64,000 nucleotides of DNA from Lachnospiraceae bacterium (lineage in GTDB: Bacteria; Bacillota; Clostridia; Lachnospirales; Lachnospiraceae), in NCBI GenBank assembly GCA_014239155.1, contig JAAZZQ010000060.1, positions 62,001-126,000 on the forward strand, given 5' to 3'. Shown here in pieces: positions 1 through 9,766 of the stretch. Both the position numbers and the translations under genes were made by a program. The notes beneath the pieces are model-generated. The model was not told the DNA's origin and did no database searches. It worked only from the letters and a program-made list of their open reading frames with translations. Numbering within the stretch: position 1 is the first letter of the stretch; the number at the start of each line of letters is the position of its first letter.

Positions 1-1
1 T

Positions 2-376
2 CAGTATTTGAAGTATGATGTGGACAATAAAAAAATTTCAAGAAATAGAAATATATGTATGGCAGATATTGTGCAGACACAGGAAAATGAAGCGCATTCT
101 AGGCAGACAAAGGCGCAATATCCTTATTTGGAAAAGATTCTTATAGTATTGAATCGGGCATTTTCACAGGGGTATTATGCGCGGATGGCAGCAGCGTGGT
201 TAATGGCTGAGACTTTTGTGTGTTTTCCATACGAAGCGAATAAGATTCTTGCAGATAATTGTCAGATGGATACATGGACTTACAATAAAGCTTTACAGAA
301 AATACGAGAATCTTTAAATCCAGACAGGGAAGTGAAAGAATATGTGAAAAGTCTCAAAAGAAGAGATAAATCTTGA
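2..376 (+). CDS. DNA alkylation repair protein (AlkD-like), 5'-truncated by window edge
   Basis: C-terminal motif YYARMAAAWLMAETFVCFP...TWTYNKALQKIRES resembles AlkD HEAT-like family; frame stays open to window edge. Confidence 0.7.
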   Translation, partial: QYLKYDVDNKKISRNRNICMADIVQTQENEAHSRQTKAQYPYLEKILIVLNRAFSQGYYARMAAAWLMAETFVCFPYEANKILADNCQMDTWTYNKALQKIRESLNPDREVKEYVKSLKRRDKS

Positions 377-459
377 AATATCATAGGATATTTGATAGAA
401 TAACATAGGTACATAAAAATACAGAAAAAGAAATAGAAGGACAGGCAGCAATCAGAACT

Positions 460-1947
460 ATGAGGCATTTTATGAAACATTCTATCAAACAGGAAATTGC
501 CTTGATTTTTATGGCAGTCATGGTGGGAACGGTTGTTCTTTGTTGGATTGTCAACAACAGTTTTCTGGAAAATTTTTATATACAGAACAAAAAGAATGCC
601 ATCAAAGATGCGTATTCCAGAATTAATGAAGTGGTGATGATAGGGGATATTTCCTCGGAGTCGTTTGATGTTGAGCTGCGGAAAATCTGTGATATGTACA
701 ATATTAGTCTGTTGGTAATTGACGCTGGTTCTAATATTGTGAAATCTAGTACCAGAGATGTCAATAAGCTATTGCACAGGCTGTATGATAATTTTTTTAA
801 TCCCGATAAGGATTTTGTCTATTTTGATGAAAATGACAATTATTATATGGGGATGGCTATAGATAAGTCTACCAACACAGAATATTTGGAAATGTGGGGG
901 ATCCTAAATAATGGAAATCTGTTTTTGATTCGTTCTCCGCTTGAGAGCATACGTGATAGTGTAAAACTGTCCAATCGTTTTTTGGCGTATGTGGGGATTA
1001 TGGCAACTGTAATTAGCACAGTGCTAATCTGGTTTATTACAACAAGAGTGACCAGACCGATTATGGAGTTGAAAAATATCTCAGAGGAGATGACAAAGCT
1101 TAATTTTGAGTCAAAATATGAGAGTCGCGGGCAGAATGAAATTGATTTGCTTGGAGAACATATGAATGCTCTTTCTGCCACTTTGGAAAAGACAATCTCT
1201 GAACTCAAGACTGCAAATAATGAACTGCTGCGGGATATTGAGAAAAAAGAGCAGATTGATGAGATGCGCAAAGAATTTCTATCTAATGTTTCCCATGAGT
1301 TGAAGACTCCGATTGCACTCATACAAGGATATGCAGAGGGGTTGAAAGAGTGTATCAATGATGATACAGAGAGCAGAGACTTTTACTGTGATGTCATTAT
1401 GGATGAGGCTGGAAAGATGAACACAATGGTGAGAAAGCTGCTCGATTTAAATCAGCTTGAATCTGGAAATGATGTGATTGCTATGGAGCGATTTGACATC
1501 ACAGCACTTATCACTAATTTTATTGTGTCCGCAGACATTCTGATTAGTCAGAATGGGGTGCACCTGCGTATGGAGGATTCTGCGCCCATTTATGTGTGGG
1601 CAGATGAGTTTAAGACAGAGGAGATTGTAAGAAATTTTTTTAGCAATGCGATGAATCATGTCAATGGAGAAAAGATTATTGAAATCAAATATAGGCTGAT
1701 TGAGGAACAAGATAAGAGTAAGGTGAGAATCAGCATATTTAATACAGGAGAACCAATACCAGAAGAATCGTTGTCACACATTTGGGAGAAATTCTACAAG
1801 GTGGATAAAGCGAGGACACGAGAGTATGGCGGCAGTGGAGTGGGATTATCTATCGTAAAGGCGATTATGGAATCCATGAATCAACAGTACGGTGTTATCA
1901 ATTATACCAATGGTGTAGAGTTCTGGTTTGAACTTGAAACCAAGTAA
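460..1947 (+). CDS. Sensor histidine kinase (2 TM, HAMP, HisKA, HATPase)
   Basis: FLSNVSHELKTPIALIQGYAEGL H-box, HAMP after second TM, GGSGVGLSIVKAI G-box. Confidence 0.95.
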   Translation: MRHFMKHSIKQEIALIFMAVMVGTVVLCWIVNNSFLENFYIQNKKNAIKDAYSRINEVVMIGDISSESFDVELRKICDMYNISLLVIDAGSNIVKSSTRDVNKLLHRLYDNFFNPDKDFVYFDENDNYYMGMAIDKSTNTEYLEMWGILNNGNLFLIRSPLESIRDSVKLSNRFLAYVGIMATVISTVLIWFITTRVTRPIMELKNISEEMTKLNFESKYESRGQNEIDLLGEHMNALSATLEKTISELKTANNELLRDIEKKEQIDEMRKEFLSNVSHELKTPIALIQGYAEGLKECINDDTESRDFYCDVIMDEAGKMNTMVRKLLDLNQLESGNDVIAMERFDITALITNFIVSADILISQNGVHLRMEDSAPIYVWADEFKTEEIVRNFFSNAMNHVNGEKIIEIKYRLIEEQDKSKVRISIFNTGEPIPEESLSHIWEKFYKVDKARTREYGGSGVGLSIVKAIMESMNQQYGVINYTNGVEFWFELETK

Positions 1948-1961
1948 ATGGAGGTGTTTGT

Positions 1962-2720
1962 TTGAAGAAGGGGAAAGTGTTAGGGCTGATTGCCCTGTCC
2001 GCAATGTTATTGACAGGATGTGTGGATGCCATGCCAGAGCTTACAGCAGAACAGTCAGATATTATTGCGGAGTATGCGGCTGGGCTGCTGCTAAAATATT
2101 CACCCAGATATGAATATAGAATTGTGAGTGAGGAGGAGTTGGCTGCTGCAATTGCAGACAGACAGGAAGGTTCTGAATCAGAGTTAGAACCAACTACACA
2201 GACAGAGCAAGTGCAGTCCCCAGAAGAAAATGTGTCGGAGGCGTCATCAGAAGATGTGCCAGCGGGGCAGGAAGAAGAATCAGCGCAGGTTCAGCCAGCA
2301 GAAGATATTGATTTTGCTGCGGAATTGGGCATTGATGACCTGATTATTCGATATCAGTCTTTTGAGGTGTGCAGCTCCTATCCACAAGACAGTACTGGAT
2401 ATAGTGTGGACGCTGCCAGAGATAAAAAATTGTTGATATTGCACTTTGATTTAGAAGGTTTGCCGGAGGAAGATGTAGACTGCAATTTTTTTGACCGTGA
2501 TTTAAAGCTGCGGGTGAATATCAATGATTCTATATCTGCCTCGGCACTCAATGCAATGCTTTCCAATAATCTTATTACTTATATTGACGTTGTGAAAGCA
2601 GGGGAGACTGTCGACGTGGTGGCAGTGGTAGAGATTAACGATATGACTGAGGCGGATATTCAGTCTATGGTATTGCAGGCGTCGATAAATGGAAATACTT
2701 GTACAGCAAAACTGAAATGA
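1962..2720 (+). CDS. Putative lipoprotein, unknown function, TTG start
   Basis: Lipobox LLTGC after short signal peptide; Glu/Gln/Ser-rich linker then a beta-rich domain; 14 bp downstream of the kinase. Confidence 0.75.
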   Translation: MKKGKVLGLIALSAMLLTGCVDAMPELTAEQSDIIAEYAAGLLLKYSPRYEYRIVSEEELAAAIADRQEGSESELEPTTQTEQVQSPEENVSEASSEDVPAGQEEESAQVQPAEDIDFAAELGIDDLIIRYQSFEVCSSYPQDSTGYSVDAARDKKLLILHFDLEGLPEEDVDCNFFDRDLKLRVNINDSISASALNAMLSNNLITYIDVVKAGETVDVVAVVEINDMTEADIQSMVLQASINGNTCTAKLK

Positions 2721-2861
2721 TTATACTGTAACCAAAATATTAAAAATTTTCTGAAAATATTTGTAATTAATCCTATACATATGTTATAATTGATGACAGA
2801 TAATCTGCAGGGCAGTGATAGAAAGATATTGAATCAATATCTTGTAGAATGGAGGTTTAAT

Positions 2862-3758
2862 ATGGAGACTAAGATTCTCTTAGAGAACGGAACAAATGAG
2901 TTGGAAGTATTGGAATTTGTGGTGGATGGAAATTCCTACGGCATTAATGTGGCAAAAATTAGAGAGATTATTCCTTATTCGCCCGTGACACCTGTACCAA
3001 ATGCGCATCCTAGCGTAGAGGGTATTTTTATGCCGCGTGATGCGATGATTACGGCAATCGACCTGCGCAACTGTTTACAGCGTGGTCAGTCCCAGCCGGG
3101 AGGCTTATTTATTATCACAAGTTTTAATAAACTTGATATTGCATTTCATGTTGATTCCGTAATCGGTATTCACAGGGTTTCATGGGTTGACATTATTAAG
3201 CCAGGAGCTACAGTGACAACTGCAGAGGATGGTATTTCTACAGGTATCATTAAGATAGATGGAAAATTGATCATTATTCTCGATTTTGAGAAGATTATTA
3301 CAGATATTAATCCTGAGACGGGATTGAAAGTGACTGAGATTGAAGCGTTAGGCGAACGAGAAGGCATTGAAGTGCCAATTTTAATTGCAGAGGATTCATC
3401 GCTGCTTCGGAAACTTATTATTGATTCTCTTAAAAAAGCCGGATATGACAATATTATTAAGGCTGAGAATGGTGAGGAAGCGTGGGAGTACATAGTAAAG
3501 TGCCGGGATGCGGGAACACTGGATCGAGATGTGCATCTTTTGATTACAGATATCGAGATGCCTCTTATGGATGGACACCGCTTGACAAAGCTTGTGAAAT
3601 CAGATGATGCAACGAAACATATACCGGTGATTATTTTCTCTTCCCTTGTCAATGAGGAAATGAGAAGAAAGGGTGAAGATTTGGGTGCGGATGCACAACT
3701 GTCAAAACCTGAAATCGGAAATCTTGTAAAAGTAATTGACCAACTGCTTGCAAGATAG
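2862..3758 (+). CDS. cheV: Chemotaxis protein CheV (CheW-like + receiver domain)
   Basis: CheW-like N-terminus (LEFVVDGNSYGINVAKIREII) plus REC domain (ILIAEDSSLLRKLI, LLITDIEMPLMDG); GGAGG before ATG 2862. Confidence 0.93.
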   Translation: METKILLENGTNELEVLEFVVDGNSYGINVAKIREIIPYSPVTPVPNAHPSVEGIFMPRDAMITAIDLRNCLQRGQSQPGGLFIITSFNKLDIAFHVDSVIGIHRVSWVDIIKPGATVTTAEDGISTGIIKIDGKLIIILDFEKIITDINPETGLKVTEIEALGEREGIEVPILIAEDSSLLRKLIIDSLKKAGYDNIIKAENGEEAWEYIVKCRDAGTLDRDVHLLITDIEMPLMDGHRLTKLVKSDDATKHIPVIIFSSLVNEEMRRKGEDLGADAQLSKPEIGNLVKVIDQLLAR

Positions 3759-3762
3759 AAAG

Positions 3763-3793
3763 GATAGAGCCGGGATTTATGCCCGGCTCTATC
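3763..3793 (+). terminator. Strong hairpin GATAGAGCCGGG/CCCGGCTCTATC without a T-tract
   Basis: Near-perfect inverted repeat between cheV stop and next RBS. Confidence 0.55.
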
Positions 3794-3807
3794 AGTGAGG
3801 AAACGGC

Positions 3808-4617
3808 ATGGATAGAACAGAACTCATCGAAAAAAGGAAAAGATTGGAAGAGAGCATTGCAGATGCGGACATGGTGCTTGTTGGGGTTGGCGAGGAATTT
3901 AATGAGAGCTTTGGAGATATCGGTAGCTTTCCGCATTTGATGTCCGCGTTGGAAGAGGTTGATATTGACCAGACATTAGAATGGACAGTGCCTTTTTTAG
4001 AGCATCGTTTTTTGATTGAGCATAACGAGGGCAGGCTGATTAGTGCCTATAGAAAACTGTATGAATTAATTCAGCAGAAAAACTATTTTGTAATTACTAC
4101 TTGTATTGATGAAAATATAAAAAAAGCGGCGTTTGATACAGGACGATTGGTAGAGCCTTGTGGAAATTATGAGAGATTTCAATGCAGTGAAAAGTGTTGC
4201 AATGAACTGTATCCTTCCAAAGACTTTTCCGATTTGGTTTATCAGGCGATTTTGGATAATGTGGGGTTGGATTCCCTCGAGATTCCAAGATGTCCAGTTT
4301 GCGGTAAGGCGCTGGCTTACAACAATATATTGTGTGAACAAAATTATGTGGAAGAGGGATACCAGAAACAGTGGGAGAAGTATACAAAATGGCTGCAAGG
4401 GACATTGAACAAAAAATTATGTATTCTTGAATTTGGTGTGGAGCTGAATCTACCCAATATTATTAGGTGGCCGTTTGAAAAAGTGGCATTTTATAATCAA
4501 AAGGCAAGTTTTTTTAGAGTGAATGAATCGCTGTATCAGATGGCAGAGAATCTGGGCGACAAAGGCGTTAGTATCGCTAGGAATGCAGTGGACTTTTTGC
4601 TGGAATGTAAGGAATAA
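3808..4617 (+). CDS. Sir2-like (sirtuin-related) protein
   Basis: N-terminal Rossmann-like MVLVGVGEEF, paired Cys motifs (CSEKC...CPVC) typical of the sirtuin zinc module, C-terminal LEFGVELNLPNIIRWPFE. Confidence 0.6.
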   Translation: MDRTELIEKRKRLEESIADADMVLVGVGEEFNESFGDIGSFPHLMSALEEVDIDQTLEWTVPFLEHRFLIEHNEGRLISAYRKLYELIQQKNYFVITTCIDENIKKAAFDTGRLVEPCGNYERFQCSEKCCNELYPSKDFSDLVYQAILDNVGLDSLEIPRCPVCGKALAYNNILCEQNYVEEGYQKQWEKYTKWLQGTLNKKLCILEFGVELNLPNIIRWPFEKVAFYNQKASFFRVNESLYQMAENLGDKGVSIARNAVDFLLECKE

Positions 4618-4636
4618 AACACGGAGGGGAATTGTC

Positions 4637-7012
4637 ATGAACTCAGAGGAAAGTTATCTGGACAGTTTGCTAAGGAATATTTTAAATCCTGAGGCAGCAG
4701 AACCCGGGAAAGAGGAGTCGCAGATTGCAGAAGAACGAACAGTGCAGGAACTAGAATTAAAGGAAACAGAGGCAGAAAAAACGGAAACTGTGACAGATAC
4801 TTCAGAAGGAACACTGATATCAGAAGGAATAGCTGATATTGCGGAGGAACCATTGATTTTAGAGGAAGAGACTGAGCTTTCTAAAGAAGCATATCGTTTG
4901 GAGGAGCCTCTCCTATCAGAAGAAGTATCAGAAATTCCAGAGGAAGCACAAATTCCAGAAGAAATACAACTATCGGAAGAGATATCAGAAATTCCAGAGG
5001 AAGCACAAATTCCAGAAGAAATACAATTATCGGAAGAGATATCAGAAATTCCAGAGGAAGCACAAATTCCAGAAGAAATACAACTATCGGAAGAGATATC
5101 AGAAATTCCAGAAGAAATACAACTATCGGAAGAGATATCGGAAATTCCAGAAGAACCTTTGTTGCAACTCCCAGAAGACATATTGGACGGTTTAGAGGAG
5201 CCATCAACTTCCGAGGACCTTCTGTTATCAGAAGAGATAAGCAGTGTTTCAGATCAACCATCAATTATGGATTTGACAACAGATTTTATAGATACAGAGG
5301 TTATTGAATCGGTAGAAAGCCCAACAGTTGAGGAGGAAACTTCAGAGATAACACAGCCCATAATAGAGGATGAGAATGAACTTGAGACAGAGCTGCCTGT
5401 TGTGGACTACTTTGGAACAGAAGAGATAGTGGCAATAAATGCCGAGGAAACAAATGCAGAAGAATCTGCCCTTGCGACAGTGGGGACATCGGATTCTGGA
5501 GGAGGATTTAGTTTGGAGGATAAAGAGATGCCGGAATCAGATGATGATTTTAAATTGGAGGATATTGAGATTCCTGAATTGTCCGATCTGGGAGTTTTTC
5601 AGGATAATGAACTGAACATAGATGCATTGGAAGATGCGATTCAGTCCGAGACAGAACGTGAGATGGCAGGCGAGCTAAATATTGATGATTTGACAATACC
5701 TATGTCGGATTTTAATCTATCAGACTTTGATATGGATGATTTGGAAATGAAAGAAACAGAAGTGTTAGATAACTCTGAGAAAGATTTGGATATTAAGATT
5801 CCCGATATTTCCGAGGATTCTAATATTGTCGGTAATAGTAATGAGAGTGATACTTCTATCAATATGGATGATAATTTGGAAGATGTACTCAATATGCTTG
5901 ATGATGACGCAGAGCTTGCAGAAATCAATGATATGCTTAAGAAGTCAGACAACAATGAGCCAATACAGGATGACATGATGGATTTGTTGAATCAGATGGC
6001 TGACGACGAAGCGGCGTCTGTCAATGCAGGACTCAATCATACAGATGAGGATGATGGTGGAGTGCCGCTTCCAGTAATCCCAAAGTCTGTGTTAGAGGAG
6101 ACACGATCAACAGAAAAGGCAGATGGTGACGAGAATAAAAAGACAAAGAAAGCATCTGCGAAAAAGAAAAAAAATGCCAAGGAAACGGAAGACGCGGAGG
6201 TAGAGACCAAAAAGGAACCCGGAAGGTTGGGTAAATTTTTCAATATGCTGACTGAGGATCTTGTGCCAGAGCCAACGGAGGAAGAGCTTGCAGCCGAGAA
6301 AGAAGCTAAAAAGGCAAAGAAGCAGGAAGAGCAGACTAAGAAGGAAGAAGAAAAACTTGCCAAAGACGAGGAAAAGAAGGCAAAAGCAGAGGAAAAAGCT
6401 GCTGCGAAAAAGGCGAAACAGGAAGAGGCTGCGAAAAAGAGACAAGAAAAGAAAGCCCAAAAAGAGGCAAAGAGAGCGAAACAGGCTGCAAATGGTTTAA
6501 ACAAGCGCATTCCTCCAAAGAAAATTGCGGTGGTTGCTGCATTTGGGGTTTCTGTAGGTGGAGCGGTGCTCGTTGCCACAAATGTGCTCTCAACACAAGG
6601 ATTTCTTCAAACAGCACGAAACGCATACTACAAACAAGATTATAAAACGGTGTATCAAGCTACTTATGGCATGGAACTTAACGGGAAAGAAACCGAGAGC
6701 TTAATCAAGGAGAAGAGCGAAATTATATATAAGATGCAGAGAAAGTATGACTCCTATCAAAATAATTTAAAGATGGGACGTGAACTCGAAGCACTCGATG
6801 CATTGCTTCAAGGGCTTGTGGTTTATGATACGATAAATGCAGATGCACAAGCGTATGAAGTGACAACAGAAGTAGATGAACTTAAAGCAACGATTTGCAA
6901 TATCCTTGAGACAAAATATCACTTGGATGAGACACAGGCAAGAACCTTGCTCAGCAATGAAGATCCGCTAACTTACACAATTGCATTAAATGATGTGATA
7001 ACACAGAGCTAA
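4637..7012 (+). CDS. Acidic repeat protein with Lys-rich segment and a single C-proximal TM helix, unknown function
   Basis: GGAGGGG RBS before ATG 4637; Glu-rich ~550 aa, Lys/Ala-rich coil, TM IAVVAAFGVSVGGAVLVATNVL, ~115-aa tail. Confidence 0.85.
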   Translation: MNSEESYLDSLLRNILNPEAAEPGKEESQIAEERTVQELELKETEAEKTETVTDTSEGTLISEGIADIAEEPLILEEETELSKEAYRLEEPLLSEEVSEIPEEAQIPEEIQLSEEISEIPEEAQIPEEIQLSEEISEIPEEAQIPEEIQLSEEISEIPEEIQLSEEISEIPEEPLLQLPEDILDGLEEPSTSEDLLLSEEISSVSDQPSIMDLTTDFIDTEVIESVESPTVEEETSEITQPIIEDENELETELPVVDYFGTEEIVAINAEETNAEESALATVGTSDSGGGFSLEDKEMPESDDDFKLEDIEIPELSDLGVFQDNELNIDALEDAIQSETEREMAGELNIDDLTIPMSDFNLSDFDMDDLEMKETEVLDNSEKDLDIKIPDISEDSNIVGNSNESDTSINMDDNLEDVLNMLDDDAELAEINDMLKKSDNNEPIQDDMMDLLNQMADDEAASVNAGLNHTDEDDGGVPLPVIPKSVLEETRSTEKADGDENKKTKKASAKKKKNAKETEDAEVETKKEPGRLGKFFNMLTEDLVPEPTEEELAAEKEAKKAKKQEEQTKKEEEKLAKDEEKKAKAEEKAAAKKAKQEEAAKKRQEKKAQKEAKRAKQAANGLNKRIPPKKIAVVAAFGVSVGGAVLVATNVLSTQGFLQTARNAYYKQDYKTVYQATYGMELNGKETESLIKEKSEIIYKMQRKYDSYQNNLKMGRELEALDALLQGLVVYDTINADAQAYEVTTEVDELKATICNILETKYHLDETQARTLLSNEDPLTYTIALNDVITQS
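4925..5134 (+). repeat. In-frame tandem repeat: 3 x 57 bp plus one 39-bp unit (ISEIPEEAQIPEEIQLSEE)
   Basis: Nearly identical DNA units inside the acidic region of the CDS. Confidence 0.95.
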
Positions 7013-7076
7013 GCGATTGTTTAGAGAATATTTTTATTACTATTCTTTTTCGGCGTAGGAGGCAAGGAAAGTATAT

Positions 7077-7682
7077 ATGATAGCAATAATTGATTATGAT
7101 GCTGGCAATATCAAAAGTGTGGAGAAGGCGCTGGCAGCACTAGGGCAAACGGCTGTGATTACAAAAGATAAAGATACAATACTCCATGCAGAAAAAGTGA
7201 TTCTTCCGGGGGTTGGCGCGTTTGGAAAAGCGATGGAACGGATTAGAAGTTATGGTTTAGATACTCTGATTCAGGAGGTTGTTGCAAAGGATACTCCTTT
7301 TTTGGGAATCTGTCTAGGATTGCAGTTATTGTTTGATTCTAGTGAGGAGGCACCAGGAATCCCCGGACTTGGAATTTTGCGTGGAACAATTCAAAAAATT
7401 CCGGACAATGCAGGGTGGAAAGTACCACAGATTGGATGGAATGCGTTGACATTTCCAAACAGTGGAAGACTTTTTCAGGGAATTGCAAAGAATGCCTATG
7501 TGTATTTTGTGCATTCCTATTATTTGCAGGCAGAAGAACCAGAGATTGTGACTGCCACAACAGAGTATGTGGTTAATATTCACGCATCTGTTGAAAAAGG
7601 GAATATATTTGCTTGTCAGTTTCATCCAGAGAAAAGTTCAGAAGTGGGACTGCAGATACTGAGAAATTTTGTGGCACTGTAA
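7077..7682 (+). CDS. hisH: Imidazole glycerol phosphate synthase subunit HisH
   Basis: IAIIDYDAGNIKSV, LGICLGLQLLF, CQFHPEKS. Confidence 0.97.
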   Translation: MIAIIDYDAGNIKSVEKALAALGQTAVITKDKDTILHAEKVILPGVGAFGKAMERIRSYGLDTLIQEVVAKDTPFLGICLGLQLLFDSSEEAPGIPGLGILRGTIQKIPDNAGWKVPQIGWNALTFPNSGRLFQGIAKNAYVYFVHSYYLQAEEPEIVTATTEYVVNIHASVEKGNIFACQFHPEKSSEVGLQILRNFVAL

Positions 7683-7715
7683 GCGAGTCTATTATTAAGA
7701 AAAATGAGGCAAACA

Positions 7716-8477
7716 ATGATTACAAAAAGGATTATTCCGTGCTTGGATGTAAATGATGGACGTGTGGTCAAAGGTGTAAATTTTGTTAATTTAATTGATG
7801 CGGGAGATCCTGTAGAGATTGCAGCGGCATATGATAAAGCGGGCGCGGATGAAATAGTGTTTTTAGATATTACAGCATCGTCGGACAATCGGGCAACAAA
7901 GATAGAGCTAGTTCGCAGGGTAGCCGAGAAGGTATTTATACCATTTACAGTTGGCGGGGGGATTAGAACCGTCGAGGATTTCAAGGCAATATTGCGGGAA
8001 GGCGCAGACAAGGTGGCAGTGAACAGTGCAGCGATTATAAATCCATCGCTGATCAGTGACGCGGCAGATAAGTTTGGCAGCCAGTGTGTTGTGGTTGCGA
8101 TTGATGCGAAGCGGCGGGCTGACAATAGCGGCTGGAATATTTATAAAAATGGTGGGCGAATTGATATGGGAATCGATGCTGTGGAGTGGGCAATCAAGGC
8201 ATGTGAACTTGGAGCGGGAGAAATTCTGCTCACAAGCATGGACTGTGATGGAACCAAAAATGGATACGATATTGAGCTTACCAGAATGGTTTCTGAAAAT
8301 GTTTCTATACCAGTGATTGCGTCAGGCGGAGCAGGAAAAATGGAACATTTTTATGATGCCTTTGCGGAGGGAAAAGCAGATGCAGTGTTGGCTGCTTCCC
8401 TTTTCCATTTTAAAGAACTTGAGATCAAAGAAGTGAAAGAATACTTAAAACATAGAGGAATTTCTGTAAGAGTGTAA
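7716..8477 (+). CDS. hisF: Imidazole glycerol phosphate synthase subunit HisF
   Basis: [36 protein letters not shown] before ATG 7716. Confidence 0.97.
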   Translation: MITKRIIPCLDVNDGRVVKGVNFVNLIDAGDPVEIAAAYDKAGADEIVFLDITASSDNRATKIELVRRVAEKVFIPFTVGGGIRTVEDFKAILREGADKVAVNSAAIINPSLISDAADKFGSQCVVVAIDAKRRADNSGWNIYKNGGRIDMGIDAVEWAIKACELGAGEILLTSMDCDGTKNGYDIELTRMVSENVSIPVIASGGAGKMEHFYDAFAEGKADAVLAASLFHFKELEIKEVKEYLKHRGISVRV

Positions 8478-8584
8478 GTCTTGATATACAAATAAAACTA
8501 TAATAAGTTTTGTGACAGCGGATTAGAATGCGATTTCTATCTGTTGTATTGCACGTAGAAAGAGATACGAAAGGAGAAACAATT

Positions 8585-9262
8585 ATGGCAATGTTGACAG
8601 GAGAGTGGTTGGATGCGATGCAGGAGGAGTTCCAAAAACCATACTATAAGGAACTGTATCAGTTTGTAAAGGAGGAGTATGACAGTACACAGATATTTCC
8701 GCCTGCGGATGATATTTTTAATGCAATGCATTTTACCCCGCTAAATAAAGTGAAGGTGCTTTTGTTAGGACAAGACCCCTATCACAATGTAAATCAAGCA
8801 CATGGATTGAGTTTTTCGGTGCTTCCAAGTCAGACAAAGTTGCCGCCTTCTCTGCAAAATATTTATAAGGAATTGCAGGAAGATCTTGGCTGTTCTATAC
8901 CAAACAATGGATATTTGAAAAAATGGGCAGATCAGGGCGTGCTGCTTCTCAATACTGTTTTGACAGTGCGTGCACACCAGCCAAATTCTCATCAAGGTAA
9001 GGGATGGGAAAAGTTTACAGATGCAATTATACAAGCAGTCAATGCACAGGACAGACCGATTGTGTATTTTTTGTGGGGAAAACCAGCACAGCGCAAGATA
9101 CCAATGCTGACCAATCCCAAACATCTAATTTTGAAGGCAGCACATCCAAGCCCACTGTCCGCACATAACGGATTTTTTGGATGCAAGCATTTCAGTCAAG
9201 CAAATGAGTTTCTAAAAGCAAATGGGGTAGAGCCAATTGACTGGCAGATAGAAAATATCTAA
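8585..9262 (+). CDS. ung: Uracil-DNA glycosylase, family 1
   Basis: LLLGQDPYHNVNQAHGLSFSV, AAHPSPLSAHNGFFGCKHFSQ. Confidence 0.97.
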   Translation: MAMLTGEWLDAMQEEFQKPYYKELYQFVKEEYDSTQIFPPADDIFNAMHFTPLNKVKVLLLGQDPYHNVNQAHGLSFSVLPSQTKLPPSLQNIYKELQEDLGCSIPNNGYLKKWADQGVLLLNTVLTVRAHQPNSHQGKGWEKFTDAIIQAVNAQDRPIVYFLWGKPAQRKIPMLTNPKHLILKAAHPSPLSAHNGFFGCKHFSQANEFLKANGVEPIDWQIENI

Positions 9263-9416
9263 TTTAAAAATTTTTAGCAATATGTTACATAAAATATGTG
9301 GTTATTGTAAAAAAATTGTGTCGTAAAACGGAAAAAACGTAGGTTATGTTGCACAAAAAAGAATGAAAAAAGTGGTATTGCTGGCATTATATGTAAAATC
9401 ATTAGAATGTAGGCTA

Positions 9417-9445
9417 TTGACAAACTTTTTCAATGTAAGTATAAT
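9417..9445 (+). promoter_or_regulatory. Consensus sigma-A promoter TTGACA-N17-TATAAT
   Basis: Perfect hexamers, 17-bp spacer; ~320 nt upstream of the oligopeptide-binding protein. Confidence 0.85.
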
Positions 9446-9517
9446 TAAATAGTCATTTGACATAAACTTACTTTAGCATATTAAAGCGAAAGCTTATGTC
9501 GGAAATAGTAAGTGAAA

Positions 9518-9630
9518 GCAACAGTTTAGTCAGGTCAGCACATTGATTGTGCTGACCATATACGAGAGCAGTGGCTGCAGGCAGGGTTTTTGGAGGTCCT
9601 GTACACAAGTGAAGGCATCGGAACTGTTAT
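9518..9630 (+). repeat. Degenerate copy (F) of the AACAGTTCAG palindromic element family
   Basis: Starts GCAACAGTTTAGTCAGGT, perfect stem GGTCAGCACA/TGTGCTGACC, shared GTGGCTGCA.GCA segment, ends GGAACTGTTAT. Confidence 0.65.
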
Positions 9631-9636
9631 AGAGTT

Positions 9637-9674
9637 AAGTGCAGTGGACAATGGCGTTCATAGGCACTTTTTTT
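9637..9674 (+). terminator. Candidate intrinsic terminator inside the leader of the opp operon
   Basis: AAGTGC...GCACTT stem with inner TGGAC/GTTCA pairing followed by a T run. Confidence 0.5.
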
Positions 9675-9766
9675 ACTTTTTTGTGTCATTTGACAGATTT
9701 TGCTTGGTTTTTACCTTATTGTTAGGTTAAAACATAGTTCAATTTTTAAGGAGGTAAAAAAGTATT

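Noticed and set aside
4654-5264. Long minus-strand ORFs antisense to the acidic repeat protein (Ser/Ile-rich and Leu/Pro-rich)
   Set aside because: Low-complexity mirror images of the EIPEE repeats, no ribosome-binding site or domain; explained by the sense CDS.
6037-6626. Minus-strand ORFs (Phe/Ser/Ala-rich) opposite the Lys-rich segment
   Set aside because: Antisense of AAG/GAA-rich codons; compositional artefact.
7077-8477. Complete histidine operon
   Set aside because: Only hisH and hisF are present; the following gene is ung, so no claim of a full operon is made.
9690-9718. Second promoter TTGACA at 9690 close to the opp start
   Set aside because: No convincing -10 hexamer at 16-18 bp spacing (ACCTTA).
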